The notes under the pieces are model-generated. The model was given only the letters and a program-made list of their open reading frames with translations. It had not been told where the DNA came from and ran no database searches. From NCBI RefSeq assembly GCF_021538895.1, contig NZ_JADDRL010000044.1, positions 1-64,000 on the forward strand: a stretch of 64,000 nucleotides of DNA. Reading direction: 5' to 3'. Source of the DNA: Streptomyces olivochromogenes (GTDB lineage Bacteria > Actinomycetota > Actinomycetes > Streptomycetales > Streptomycetaceae). Position 1 is the first letter of the stretch; each line of letters starts with the position of its first letter. This document shows, one piece after another, positions 8,713 to 16,728 of this stretch. A program made the position numbers and the translations under genes.

Positions 8713-9335
8713 CCGCTCAGCGCCTCGGTGTTGGCGGCCCGGCGGGCGAACACCTCGTCGCGCCGGTCCGTCACCTGCCGCAGCGCCTGCGCGCGCTCCC
8801 GCCGGGACAGCCGGTCCAGGTACACCTGCCCGTTCACGTGGTCGGTCTCGTGGGCGAGGCAGCGGGCGAAGTACCCCGTGCCCTCGATCACGAGCGGCCG
8901 GCCGTCCCTGTCCTGCCCGCGCACGACGGCCCGGTCGGGGCGCGGTACGTCCATGACCGCGCCCGGCACCGACAGGCACCCCTCGCCCTCGTCGAGCAGC
9001 CGGCGCCCGGCCGGGTCGAGCGGGTCCAGGACGGGATTCACGATGTGCCCGACATGCCGGACACCGTCGTCGTCGGGGCAGTCGTACACGAACAGGCGTA
9101 GATCGACCCCGACTTGGTTCGCCGCCAGTCCCGCGCCGTCGGCGACGTACATGGTCAGGAACATGTCGTCGATGAGCGCGGCGAGATCGGGCCCGAACTC
9201 GGTGACGTCCCGGCACGGCTTGTGCAGGACCTCCTCGCCGACCTCGGTGATGCGCCGCACCGACCCGCGCCGGGCCTCCGGGGCGAGCGGGGGATAGGAC
9301 GCGACGGGCCGGCCCTGGACGAACACGCTTGGCAT
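8709..9335 (-). CDS. def: Peptide deformylase
   Basis: A 208-residue metalloenzyme that removes the N-formyl group from nascent proteins. All three family motifs are present: GAGLAANQ (67-74), EGCLSVP (118-124, Cys120 as metal ligand) and HETDH (162-166, His162 and His166 as ligands and Glu163 as catalytic residue). The ATG at 9335 has AAGGAG six bases upstream; the GTG one codon earlier is too close to it. It is slightly longer than E. coli Def, with an N-terminal extension of about 20 residues. Streptomyces carry several def copies; here no fmt is adjacent, so this is likely one of the stand-alone paralogues. Confidence 0.93.
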   Translation of the reverse strand: MPSVFVQGRPVASYPPLAPEARRGSVRRITEVGEEVLHKPCRDVTEFGPDLAALIDDMFLTMYVADGAGLAANQVGVDLRLFVYDCPDDDGVRHVGHIVNPVLDPLDPAGRRLLDEGEGCLSVPGAVMDVPRPDRAVVRGQDRDGRPLVIEGTGYFARCLAHETDHVNGQVYLDRLSRRERAQALRQVTDRRDEVFARRAANTEALSG

Positions 9336-9423
9336 CACTGTCTCCTTGTGATTGTGAGGATGCTGTGGGTGACGGGTAAACCGGGTTCCGGCATCCGGAG
9401 CCCCTCCCTACCCTCCGGGTCTC

Positions 9424-11256
9424 ATGACAGCAGAACTCGCGCAGCAGTCCCAGGAGCACGTCGGACACTCCCGCAGACGCATCCTCGCGACCGCCGGCGG
9501 AGCGGTTGCCGCGGGAGCGGTCGGCGCCACCACCTCGGCCGCCGCCGCGCACGCGGCCGGAGCCTCTTTAGGGGGCAAGCGGGTCGCGGTGCTCGGCGGC
9601 GGCGTCTCCGGCCTCAGCGCCGCCCACGAACTCGCCGAACGCGGCTACGCCGTCACCGTCTACGAGTACTACGACGTCCTCGGCGGCAAGGCCCGCTCGA
9701 TGGACGTCCCCGGAACGGGCACCGACGGCCGGAGGCCGCTCCCCGGCGAGCACGGCTTCCGCTTCTTCCCCGGCTTCTACCGGAACCTGCCCGACACCCT
9801 GCGCCGCATCCCGTTCCCCGGGAACGCGGGCGGCGTCCACGACAACCTCCGCAGCGGCACCGAGGTCCTGTTCGCCCGCGCCGCCGGCCGCCCGGACCTG
9901 CACTTCCCGCTGCGCAGGGCGACGACCCCGCCCGCTCCCGGCGACATCACGCCGTCCTGGCTCCGTGACCAGATCCTGTCCGTGCTCGACCTCGGCACCC
10001 GGCTGCCCGCCCACGAGGTCGCCTATTTCGCCAATCGCCTCCTGGTCCACCTCACCAGCTGCGACGCCCGCCGCGAGGACCAGTGGGAGAAGACGGCGTG
10101 GTGGGACTTCATCCGCGCCGGGCAGATGAGCACGGAGTACCAGGTGCTCCTCGGCATCGGCCAGACCCGCAACCTGGTCGCCACCCGCGCCGAGATCGCC
10201 TCCACCCGCACGGTGGGCCGCGTCATCATCGAGGCCCTGCTGCTGTGGGGCCTGCTCGGCCGGGGCATGGACGGCGACGCCGAGGTCGACCGCGTCCTCA
10301 ACGCCCCGACGAGCGAGGCCTGGATCGACCCCTGGGAGACGCATCTGCGCTCCCTCGGGGTCCGGTTCGCGCTCGGGACACAGGTGCGGGAGGTGGTGTA
10401 CGAGGGCGGGCGGGTGACCGGCGTACGCGTCTCGGCCCGCGACGGCGGCCAGGAGCGCGTGATCACCGCCGACCACTACGTCAGCGCGATGCCCGTCGAG
10501 CACGCCCGCGCGACCTGGGGCCGGGCCCTGCGCGCGGCCGACCCGCAGCTCGGCCGGTGCGACGCCCTGAAGACGGACTGGATGACCGGCGTGATGTTCT
10601 ACCTGCGCACGCCCACACCCGTCGTGCACGGGCACATCAACTGCCTCGACTCACCCTGGGCGGTGACCGGCATCGGCCAGTCCCAGTTCTGGGACGTCAG
10701 GGACTTCTCGCGCGATTACGGAGACGGCCGGGCCCACGAATGCCTGTCCACGATCATCTCCGAGTGGGACAAACCCGGCATCCTGTACGGCAAGACGGCC
10801 CGCGAGTGCACAAAGGACGAGATCGTCGCCGAACTCTGGGCCCAGCTGAAGGACGGGCTGAACGACTCCGGCAAGACGACCCTCACCGACGAGGACCGGC
10901 TGGGCTGGTTCATGGACCCGGCCGTGACGGGCCTGGGCGGCCCCGACCCGCAGAACCGCGAACAACTCCTCATCCACCCCACGGGCACCCTCTACAACCG
11001 CCCCTCGGCCCGTACGAAGGTGCCGAACTTCTTCCTCGCGGGCGACTACGTCCGCACGGACGTGGACCTGGCGACGATGGAGGGCGCCAGCGAGTCCGCG
11101 CGCCGCGCCGTCAACGCGCTCCTGGATGCGGACAATTCGGGCGCCGAGCGATGCCGCGTCCTGGACCTTTTCCGACCGCCGGAGCTGGAGCCCCTGAAGC
11201 GGGTCGACGAACTGCGCCACCGGCTCGGACTGCCCAACACCTTCGACCTGGGATGA
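9424..11256 (+). CDS. FAD-dependent amine oxidase/dehydroxylase-like protein with Tat-type N-terminus
   Basis: A 610-residue flavoprotein. The N-terminus HSRRRILATAGGAVAAGA is a Tat-like signal (twin Arg at 17-18) with an AHA-AG cleavage-like site before residue 47. Then comes the dinucleotide fold KRVAVLGGGVSGLSAAHELAERG and YEYYDVLGGKARS, as in phytoene desaturase and HpnE-like hydroxysqualene dehydroxylase relatives. The C-terminal part has NFFLAGDYVRTDVDLATMEGA, the FAD-binding closing motif. The substrate is not identifiable; no terpene genes are adjacent, which weakens an HpnE assignment. Its start lacks a clear ribosome site. It ends at a hairpin shared with the converging NlpC/P60 gene. 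Confidence 0.8.
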   Translation: MTAELAQQSQEHVGHSRRRILATAGGAVAAGAVGATTSAAAAHAAGASLGGKRVAVLGGGVSGLSAAHELAERGYAVTVYEYYDVLGGKARSMDVPGTGTDGRRPLPGEHGFRFFPGFYRNLPDTLRRIPFPGNAGGVHDNLRSGTEVLFARAAGRPDLHFPLRRATTPPAPGDITPSWLRDQILSVLDLGTRLPAHEVAYFANRLLVHLTSCDARREDQWEKTAWWDFIRAGQMSTEYQVLLGIGQTRNLVATRAEIASTRTVGRVIIEALLLWGLLGRGMDGDAEVDRVLNAPTSEAWIDPWETHLRSLGVRFALGTQVREVVYEGGRVTGVRVSARDGGQERVITADHYVSAMPVEHARATWGRALRAADPQLGRCDALKTDWMTGVMFYLRTPTPVVHGHINCLDSPWAVTGIGQSQFWDVRDFSRDYGDGRAHECLSTIISEWDKPGILYGKTARECTKDEIVAELWAQLKDGLNDSGKTTLTDEDRLGWFMDPAVTGLGGPDPQNREQLLIHPTGTLYNRPSARTKVPNFFLAGDYVRTDVDLATMEGASESARRAVNALLDADNSGAERCRVLDLFRPPELEPLKRVDELRHRLGLPNTFDLG

Positions 11257-11300
11257 GCCCGAAGCGCCCGGAATGGTCCTGAACGTCCCGGGATGTGCCC

Positions 11301-11335
11301 GAAGGGCCGCTGCCCCCGAGCGGCTGCGGCCCTTC
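11301..11335. terminator. Bidirectional terminator hairpin
   Basis: Perfect 10-bp arms 11301-11310 and 11326-11335 with a GC-rich 15-base loop, placed between the flavoprotein and the converging NlpC/P60 gene. Confidence 0.75.
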
Positions 11336-11356
11336 ACGCGTCGAGACTCGGTGCTC

Positions 11357-12181
11357 TCAGAGCACCCGTACCGCGCCGGTCGGCGGGTCGTAGGAGAGGG
11401 GCTTCTCCACGACGCCGGTGGACGGGTTCTGCGCACCGACGAACATACCGTCGCCCACGTACACCGCCACGTGGTACGCGCTGCCCGCGCTGCCCCAGTA
11501 GAGGATGTCGCCCGGCTGCAGGTTGCTCAGCGAGACCTGGGTGCCGGCGGTCGACTGGTCCTGCGAGACGCGCGGCAGGCTGATGCCGACCTGCTTGAAG
11601 GCGGCCTGCACCAGGCCGGAGCAGTCCCAGGTGTTCGGGCCGGTGCCGCCGGAGATGTAGGTGTCGCCGATCTGGGCCTTCACGAAGGAGACGATCGCCG
11701 CGGCCGAACCGGTGGCCGTCGACGAGCCCGTGGAGGTGCTGGAGCCCGCGTGGGCGGTCGTGCTGGTGGTGCTGAGGGTCGTCCGCGCGGTGCTGCGCGA
11801 GGCGCGCTCGGCAGCGGCCTTGCGGGCGGCCTCGGCGGCGGCCTTCTTCCGGGCCTCCGCCTTCTTCTTCGCGTCGGCCAAGTCCGACTTGGCCTGCTTC
11901 GCGGCCTTTGTGGCGGCCGCGTCACGCTCGGCCTGCAGTTGGTAGTTCGCGGCCGCCTGCTGCGTGGCGTCCGCGGACTGGGCGACCTGAGCGGACAGGT
12001 CGGCCGTCAGGGTGGGCAGTTCGAGCGTCTGCGTCACCGGCTCGGCGGCGTTCGCCGACGCCGACGCGCCGGCAGCGGCGAGGCTGAGGACGCCACCGGC
12101 TACTCCGGCCCGCATCGCGATGGTCGACGCGCTGCGGTTGCGGGGCTTCCGGTGGCTGCGTATGTGAGCGGTGTGGGGCAT
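11357..12181 (-). CDS. Secreted NlpC/P60 (C40) cell-wall peptidase
   Basis: About 274 residues from the ATG at 12181 (MPHTAHIRSHRK). The frame is open to 12238 with further starts at 12211 and 12238, none with a good ribosome site, so the start is uncertain; the chosen one gives a typical long basic n-region, hydrophobic stretch and ANAAEP cleavage region. The middle is an Ala/Lys-rich coiled-coil-like stalk (ADAKKKAEARKKAAAEAARKAAAE) followed by a Ser/Thr linker. The C-terminal NlpC/P60 domain has the catalytic Cys in NTWDCSGLVQAAF and His in SAYHVAVYVGDG. Such enzymes cut peptide cross-links of peptidoglycan. It is monocistronic, with a long upstream region shared with nuoA. Confidence 0.88.
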   Translation of the reverse strand: MPHTAHIRSHRKPRNRSASTIAMRAGVAGGVLSLAAAGASASANAAEPVTQTLELPTLTADLSAQVAQSADATQQAAANYQLQAERDAAATKAAKQAKSDLADAKKKAEARKKAAAEAARKAAAERASRSTARTTLSTTSTTAHAGSSTSTGSSTATGSAAAIVSFVKAQIGDTYISGGTGPNTWDCSGLVQAAFKQVGISLPRVSQDQSTAGTQVSLSNLQPGDILYWGSAGSAYHVAVYVGDGMFVGAQNPSTGVVEKPLSYDPPTGAVRVL

Positions 12182-12238
12182 GAGAACAACCGGTATCAGG
12201 GGCTCCTTCATATCTTCAAGAAACGTGTGCTGCGCCAC

Positions 12239-12914
12239 AGTTGTTCAATCGAGACCGTGAATCCCGGGCGCGTCGTTCTTTATTGACGCCGTAACGGACA
12301 TAGCGGACGTGGGTGATCAAGCCCATGATCACGGGTTTTCATCATTACGCCCGAATTGCCCTCCGCTTACCACCGGTTGCGGTCGGTGGCCAAGCCCGGT
12401 TCTCAGACGGTTCTCATGGATGTGGCGGAGGTCACGGAACGGTCACCGGAGGGGCGGCGTCTCGCGCGTGACCGACTTCGTGAACGCGTGCACGCGTCCA
12501 CACCCCGCCCGGGATCTCCTCCTGATGTGTGAACGGGCTCCTCTAGCAGGACGTGGCACCCGATGCCAATTTGCATGCAAGGGAAGCCTCTTGGTATGGA
12601 GGCACGCCCTCTGGCCTGCGGCGTTGAGCGAAAATGTCACTTCTGGTGATCAGGTGAACGCTTCGCGTACGAAGATCACTGCTCATCCGACTTCATGATC
12701 CTTCGTCAGGTGGTGGAGATCACAAAGCTTGTGTAATACCCCGTGTCGCAGATCACAGAGCGGCGGGCATAAGATGCGAGGCAGTTGGGCTTGTGACCTG
12801 CTTCACATGTTCTCGATCTTCGCCCGTGACGCGCGGGGCTCGTGGGACCGATGGGGCGGAGTGGGCCCGACATGACCGCCACCAGTCAGTGCCGACTGAG
12901 AGGAGCGAGGAGCG
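12239..12914. other. Long regulatory gap between NlpC/P60 gene and nuoA
   Basis: About 680 bases with no convincing gene and locally lower GC. It holds the divergent promoters. A candidate nuo -10 is TAAGAT at 12770-12775, with the Rex-type site just downstream (12791-12808). A second inverted repeat, CACAA-AGC-TTGTG, lies at 12721-12733. Open frames here (for example 12309-12698) have no coding bias. Confidence 0.6.
12791..12808 (+). promoter_or_regulatory. Putative Rex operator upstream of nuoA-N
   Basis: TTGTGACCTGCTTCACAT has the 6-6-6 layout TTGTGA-N6-TCACAW of the Rex NADH/NAD-sensing repressor site, with one mismatch in the outer base of the right half. It lies 107 bp before nuoA, just downstream of a possible -10 at 12770-12775, a position that would block transcription. 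Rex is known to control respiratory operons in actinobacteria; binding here is inferred. Confidence 0.6.
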
Positions 12915-13274
12915 GTGAACGCCTATGCGCCCATCCTCGTACTGGGAGCCCTCGGGGCAGGCTTTGCGATCTTCTCCGTGGTCATGGCCACGCTGATCGG
13001 TCCGAAGCGGTACAACCGCGCCAAGCTCGAAGCCTACGAGTGCGGCATCGAGCCGACCCCCACGCCGGCCGGCGGCGGGCGCTTCCCGATCAAGTACTAC
13101 CTGACGGCGATGCTCTTCATCGTCTTCGACATCGAGATCGTCTTCCTCTACCCCTGGGCCGTCACCTTCGACGCCCTGGGTGTTTTCGGGCTCGTGGAGA
13201 TGCTGCTCTTCGTGCTCACCGTCTTCGTCGCGTACGCGTACGTATGGCGGCGCGGCGGCCTGGAATGGGACTGA
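12915..13274 (+). CDS. nuoA: NADH-quinone oxidoreductase subunit A
   Basis: A 119-residue membrane subunit with three hydrophobic segments: the first near residues 5-27, then YYLTAMLFIVFDIEIVFLYPW and the last toward the C-terminus. The motif KLEAYECGIEP is the conserved NuoA loop near the quinone channel. GTG start with GAGGAGCGAGGAG just upstream. First gene of the 14-gene nuo operon, which runs to 28823. Compared with the second copy at 59172 it is shorter at the N-terminus. Confidence 0.95.
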   Translation: MNAYAPILVLGALGAGFAIFSVVMATLIGPKRYNRAKLEAYECGIEPTPTPAGGGRFPIKYYLTAMLFIVFDIEIVFLYPWAVTFDALGVFGLVEMLLFVLTVFVAYAYVWRRGGLEWD

Positions 13275-13287
13275 GGGGCCTAAGGAC

Positions 13288-13842
13288 ATGGGACTCGAAG
13301 AAAAGCTGCCGAGCGGATTCCTGCTGACCACCGTCGAGCAGGCCGCGGGCTGGGTGCGCAAGGCGTCCGTCTTCCCTGCGACGTTCGGCCTCGCCTGCTG
13401 CGCCATCGAGATGATGACGACCGGCGCCGGCCGTTACGACCTGGCGCGCTTCGGCATGGAGGTCTTCCGCGGCTCACCGCGGCAGGCGGACCTGATGATC
13501 GTCGCGGGTCGGGTGAGCCAGAAGATGGCGCCGGTGCTGAGGCAGGTCTACGACCAGATGCCCAACCCGAAGTGGGTGATCTCCATGGGCGTCTGCGCCT
13601 CCTCGGGCGGCATGTTCAACAACTACGCGATCGTCCAGGGCGTCGACCACATCGTCCCGGTCGACATCTATCTCCCCGGCTGCCCGCCCCGGCCCGAGAT
13701 GCTGATGGACGCCATCCTCAAGCTCCACCAGAAGATCCAGACCTCCAAGCTCGGCGTGAACGCCCAGGAGGCGGCCCGCGAGGCGGAGGAGGCGGCGCTC
13801 AAGGCCCTGCCCACCATCGAGATGAAGGGGCTGCTGCGGTGA
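13288..13842 (+). CDS. nuoB: NADH-quinone oxidoreductase subunit B
   Basis: A 184-residue subunit that holds the terminal iron-sulfur cluster N2, which passes electrons to menaquinone. The four ligands are visible: Cys37 and Cys38 in GLACCAIE, Cys103 in SMGVCASSGG, and Cys132 in PGCPPRP. The ATG at 13288 has AAGG a few bases upstream; the frame extends back into nuoA but that part is antisense-like noise. The C-terminal tail (about 40 residues, Ala/Glu-rich) is typical of actinobacterial NuoB. It overlaps nuoC by GTGA. The second copy (59579) keeps all four cysteines. Confidence 0.97.
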   Translation: MGLEEKLPSGFLLTTVEQAAGWVRKASVFPATFGLACCAIEMMTTGAGRYDLARFGMEVFRGSPRQADLMIVAGRVSQKMAPVLRQVYDQMPNPKWVISMGVCASSGGMFNNYAIVQGVDHIVPVDIYLPGCPPRPEMLMDAILKLHQKIQTSKLGVNAQEAAREAEEAALKALPTIEMKGLLR

Positions 13843-14603
13843 GCGACGCGAACGGCACCAACGGCGCGAACGGGTCCTCGAACGGGGTGAACCCCGAGAA
13901 GGACCTCTCCGCCTCCAACCTCCCCGGCCAGCGCGGCCAGGGCGGCGAGGAGATCCGCGTCCAGCGCGGCATGTTCGGCGCCGACAACGGCGGCGACACC
14001 TCCGGCTACGGCGGCCTGGTCCGCTCGGTCCGACTCCCGGGACCGGCGAACCGCCCCTACGGCGGCTGGTTCGACGAGGTCGCCGACGAGCTGGAGGGCG
14101 CCCTGGAGGAGCAGGGACTCCTCCCCGAGAACGTCGTCGAGAAGACGGTCGTCGACCGCGGCGAGCTCACCTTCCACATCGAGCGCGAGCACCTGCTGCG
14201 CGTCGCCCAGACCCTGCGCGACGACCCCGCCCTGCGCTTCGAGCTCTGCACCGGCGTCAGCGGCGTCCACTATCTCCACGACAAGGGACGCGAGCTGCAC
14301 GCCATCTACCACCTGCGCTCGATCACCCACAACCGGCTGATCCGCCTCGAAGTCAGCGCCCCCGACAGCGACCCGCACATCCCGTCGCTGGTCTCCGTCT
14401 ATCCGACGAACGACTGGCACGAGCGCGAGACCTACGACTTCTTCGGGATCGTCTTCGACGGTCACCCGGCCCTGACGCGGATCATGATGCCGGACGACTG
14501 GCAGGGCCATCCGCAGCGCAAGGACTACCCCCTCGGCGGCATCCCCATCGAATACAAGGGTGCCCAGATCCCGGCTCCGGACCAGCGGAGGTCGTACTCG
14601 TGA
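13839..14603 (+). CDS. nuoC: NADH-quinone oxidoreductase subunit C
   Basis: A 254-residue peripheral-arm subunit of the 30-kDa family. The N-terminal 75 residues are low-complexity (Asn/Gly/Ser-rich, SDANGTNGANGSSNG) and precede the conserved fold. The signature WHERETYDFFGIVFDGHP is followed by DYPLGGIPIEY. The start overlaps nuoB (GTGA) and the stop overlaps nuoD (GTGA), implying translational coupling. In enterobacteria C and D are fused; here they are separate. Confidence 0.95.
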   Translation: MSDANGTNGANGSSNGVNPEKDLSASNLPGQRGQGGEEIRVQRGMFGADNGGDTSGYGGLVRSVRLPGPANRPYGGWFDEVADELEGALEEQGLLPENVVEKTVVDRGELTFHIEREHLLRVAQTLRDDPALRFELCTGVSGVHYLHDKGRELHAIYHLRSITHNRLIRLEVSAPDSDPHIPSLVSVYPTNDWHERETYDFFGIVFDGHPALTRIMMPDDWQGHPQRKDYPLGGIPIEYKGAQIPAPDQRRSYS

Positions 14604-15937
14604 GCAGCACGCAGTCAGCAGCCGCGGCCGCCTCGGCCCGCGAGACCACCGAGGGCACCGTATATACGGTCACCGGCGGCGACTGGGACGAGGTCGTCGA
14701 GTCCGCGACCCGTGCCGACGACGAGCGCATCGTCGTCAACATGGGTCCTCAGCACCCGTCCACCCACGGAGTGCTCCGGCTGATCCTGGAGATCGACGGC
14801 GAGACGGTCACCGAGGCCCGCTGCGGCATCGGCTACCTCCACACCGGTATCGAGAAGAACCTCGAATACCGCACGTGGACGCAGGGCACCACGTTCGTGA
14901 CGCGCATGGACTACCTGACGTCCTTCTTCAACGAGACCGCCTACTGTCTCGCCGTCGAGAAGCTCCTCGGCATCGAGGACGACATCACCGAGCGCGCCAA
15001 GATCATCCGGGTGCTCCTGATGGAGCTGAACCGGATGTCCTCCCACCTGGTGTGCATCGCCACCGGAGGCATGGAGCTCGGCGCCACCACGATCATGATC
15101 TACGGATTCCGTGATCGTGAAATGATTCTCGACATCTACGAGCTCATCACGGGCCTCAGGATGAACCACGCGTACATCCGGCCCGGCGGACTCGCCCAGG
15201 ACCTGCCGCCCGGCGCGGTGGACCAGATCCGCGAGTTCGTGAAGAAGATGAAGAAGAACCTCCCGGAGTACGACAAGCTCGCCACCGGGAACCCCATCTT
15301 CAAGGCCCGCATGCAGGACATCGGCTATCTCGACCTGGCCGGCTGCATGGCCCTCGGTGCCACCGGCCCGATCCTGCGCTCCACCGGCCTGCCGCACGAC
15401 CTGCGCAAGGCGCAGCCGTACTGCGACTACGAGACGTACGACTTCGACGTCCCGACCGCCGACAGCTGCGACTCCTACGGCCGCTTCCTGATCCGCCTGG
15501 AGGAGATGCGCCAGTCGCTCAGGATCGTCGAGCAGTGCCTGGACCGGCTCCAGCCCGGCCCGGTCATGGTCGCCGACAAGAAGATCGCCTGGCCCGCCCA
15601 GCTCGCCCTGGGACCGGACGGACTGGGCAACTCCCTCGACCACATCAAGAAGATCATGGGCACCTCCATGGAGGCCCTGATCCACCACTTCAAGCTGGTC
15701 ACCGAAGGCTTCCGCGTCCCGCCGGGACAGGTGTACGCGGCCGTCGAGTCGCCCAAGGGCGAACTCGGCGTGCACGCCGTCTCCGACGGCGGCACCCGCC
15801 CCTTCCGGGTCCACTTCCGTGACCCGTCCTTCACCAACCTGCAAGCCATGGCGGCGATGTGCGAGGGCGGCCAGGTCGCCGACGTCATCGTCGCCGTCGC
15901 GTCCATCGACCCCGTGATGGGAGGCGTCGACCGGTGA
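14600..15937 (+). CDS. nuoD: NADH-quinone oxidoreductase subunit D
   Basis: A 445-residue subunit of the 49-kDa family, related to hydrogenase large subunits and lining the quinone pocket with NuoB. Family features are NMGPQHPSTHGVLRL, RCGIGYLHTGIEKN and, near the C-terminus, DPVMGGVDR. The GTG start overlaps nuoC (GTGA) and the stop overlaps nuoE. The 40-residue N-terminal Ala/Thr-rich extension is typical of actinobacteria. There is no nuoD equivalent in the second cluster, which makes this the only visible copy. Confidence 0.97.
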   Translation: MSSTQSAAAAASARETTEGTVYTVTGGDWDEVVESATRADDERIVVNMGPQHPSTHGVLRLILEIDGETVTEARCGIGYLHTGIEKNLEYRTWTQGTTFVTRMDYLTSFFNETAYCLAVEKLLGIEDDITERAKIIRVLLMELNRMSSHLVCIATGGMELGATTIMIYGFRDREMILDIYELITGLRMNHAYIRPGGLAQDLPPGAVDQIREFVKKMKKNLPEYDKLATGNPIFKARMQDIGYLDLAGCMALGATGPILRSTGLPHDLRKAQPYCDYETYDFDVPTADSCDSYGRFLIRLEEMRQSLRIVEQCLDRLQPGPVMVADKKIAWPAQLALGPDGLGNSLDHIKKIMGTSMEALIHHFKLVTEGFRVPPGQVYAAVESPKGELGVHAVSDGGTRPFRVHFRDPSFTNLQAMAAMCEGGQVADVIVAVASIDPVMGGVDR

Positions 15938-16728
15938 CCACCAGTTCTTCGGAGCAGGGCGTCAGCCTGGGCATGCCCGAGCTGCCCGCGCCCGGCTACC
16001 CGGACGACGTCCGAGCCCGGCTGGAGACGGACGCGCGCGAGATCATCGCGCGCTACCCGGACTCCCGCTCGGCCCTGCTGCCGCTGCTGCACCTCGTGCA
16101 GTCGGAGGAGGGCCACGTCACGCGCACCGGGATGCGGTTCTGCGCGGACATGCTGGACCTGACCACGGCCGAGGTGACCGCGGTCGCCACCTTCTACACC
16201 ATGTACCGGCGCAAGCCCTCCGGTGACTACCAGGTGGGCGTCTGCACCAACACGCTGTGCGCGGTGATGGGCGGCGACGCGATCTTCGAGCAGCTCCAGG
16301 AGCACCTGGGCGTCGGCAACGGCGAGACCACCGACGACGGCAAGGTCACCCTGGAGCACATCGAGTGCAACGCGGCCTGCGACTACGCGCCGGTCGTGAT
16401 GGTCAACTGGGAGTTCTTCGACAACCAGAATCCGGCGAGCGCCAAGCGTCTGGTCGACGACCTGCGCGCCGGACGCCCCGTCGAGCCCACGCGCGGGGCA
16501 CGGCTGTGCACCTTCAAGGAGACCTCCCGGATCCTGGCGGGCTTCCCCGACGAGCGGCCCGGGGCCGTCGAGGAGAGCGGCAGCGCGGGACCCGCTTCGC
16601 TGGTGGGTCTTCGCCTGGCGAGGGGAGAGACCGCACCCGCGCGCGTGGTGCATCCGCGTGCCCAGGAGTCCCAGGGATCCCAGGACGCGCCGTCCGCGGG
16701 CCAGGTCGCAGAAGAGGAGGGGGAGTGA
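15934..16728 (+). CDS. nuoE: NADH-quinone oxidoreductase subunit E
   Basis: A 264-residue subunit of the NADH-oxidising module. The [2Fe-2S] cluster N1a ligands are Cys104 and Cys109 in VGVCTNTLC and Cys145 and Cys149 in IECNAACDY. The last 70 residues are a low-complexity tail (Ser/Gly/Glu/Ala) not needed for the fold. GTG start overlaps nuoD; the stop overlaps the nuoF ATG by one base (TGATG), with a GGAGGGGGAG ribosome site for nuoF inside the nuoE tail. Confidence 0.96.
   Translation: MTTSSSEQGVSLGMPELPAPGYPDDVRARLETDAREIIARYPDSRSALLPLLHLVQSEEGHVTRTGMRFCADMLDLTTAEVTAVATFYTMYRRKPSGDYQVGVCTNTLCAVMGGDAIFEQLQEHLGVGNGETTDDGKVTLEHIECNAACDYAPVVMVNWEFFDNQNPASAKRLVDDLRAGRPVEPTRGARLCTFKETSRILAGFPDERPGAVEESGSAGPASLVGLRLARGETAPARVVHPRAQESQGSQDAPSAGQVAEEEGE

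Noticed and set aside
12309..12698. Possible 129-residue gene upstream of nuoA
   Set aside because: Composition is random and third positions show no GC bias; it overlaps the regulatory gap.
12744..12757. GTGTCGCAGATCAC as a Crp site upstream of nuoA
   Set aside because: It misses the conserved G of the second half; the Rex-type site nearby is a better match.
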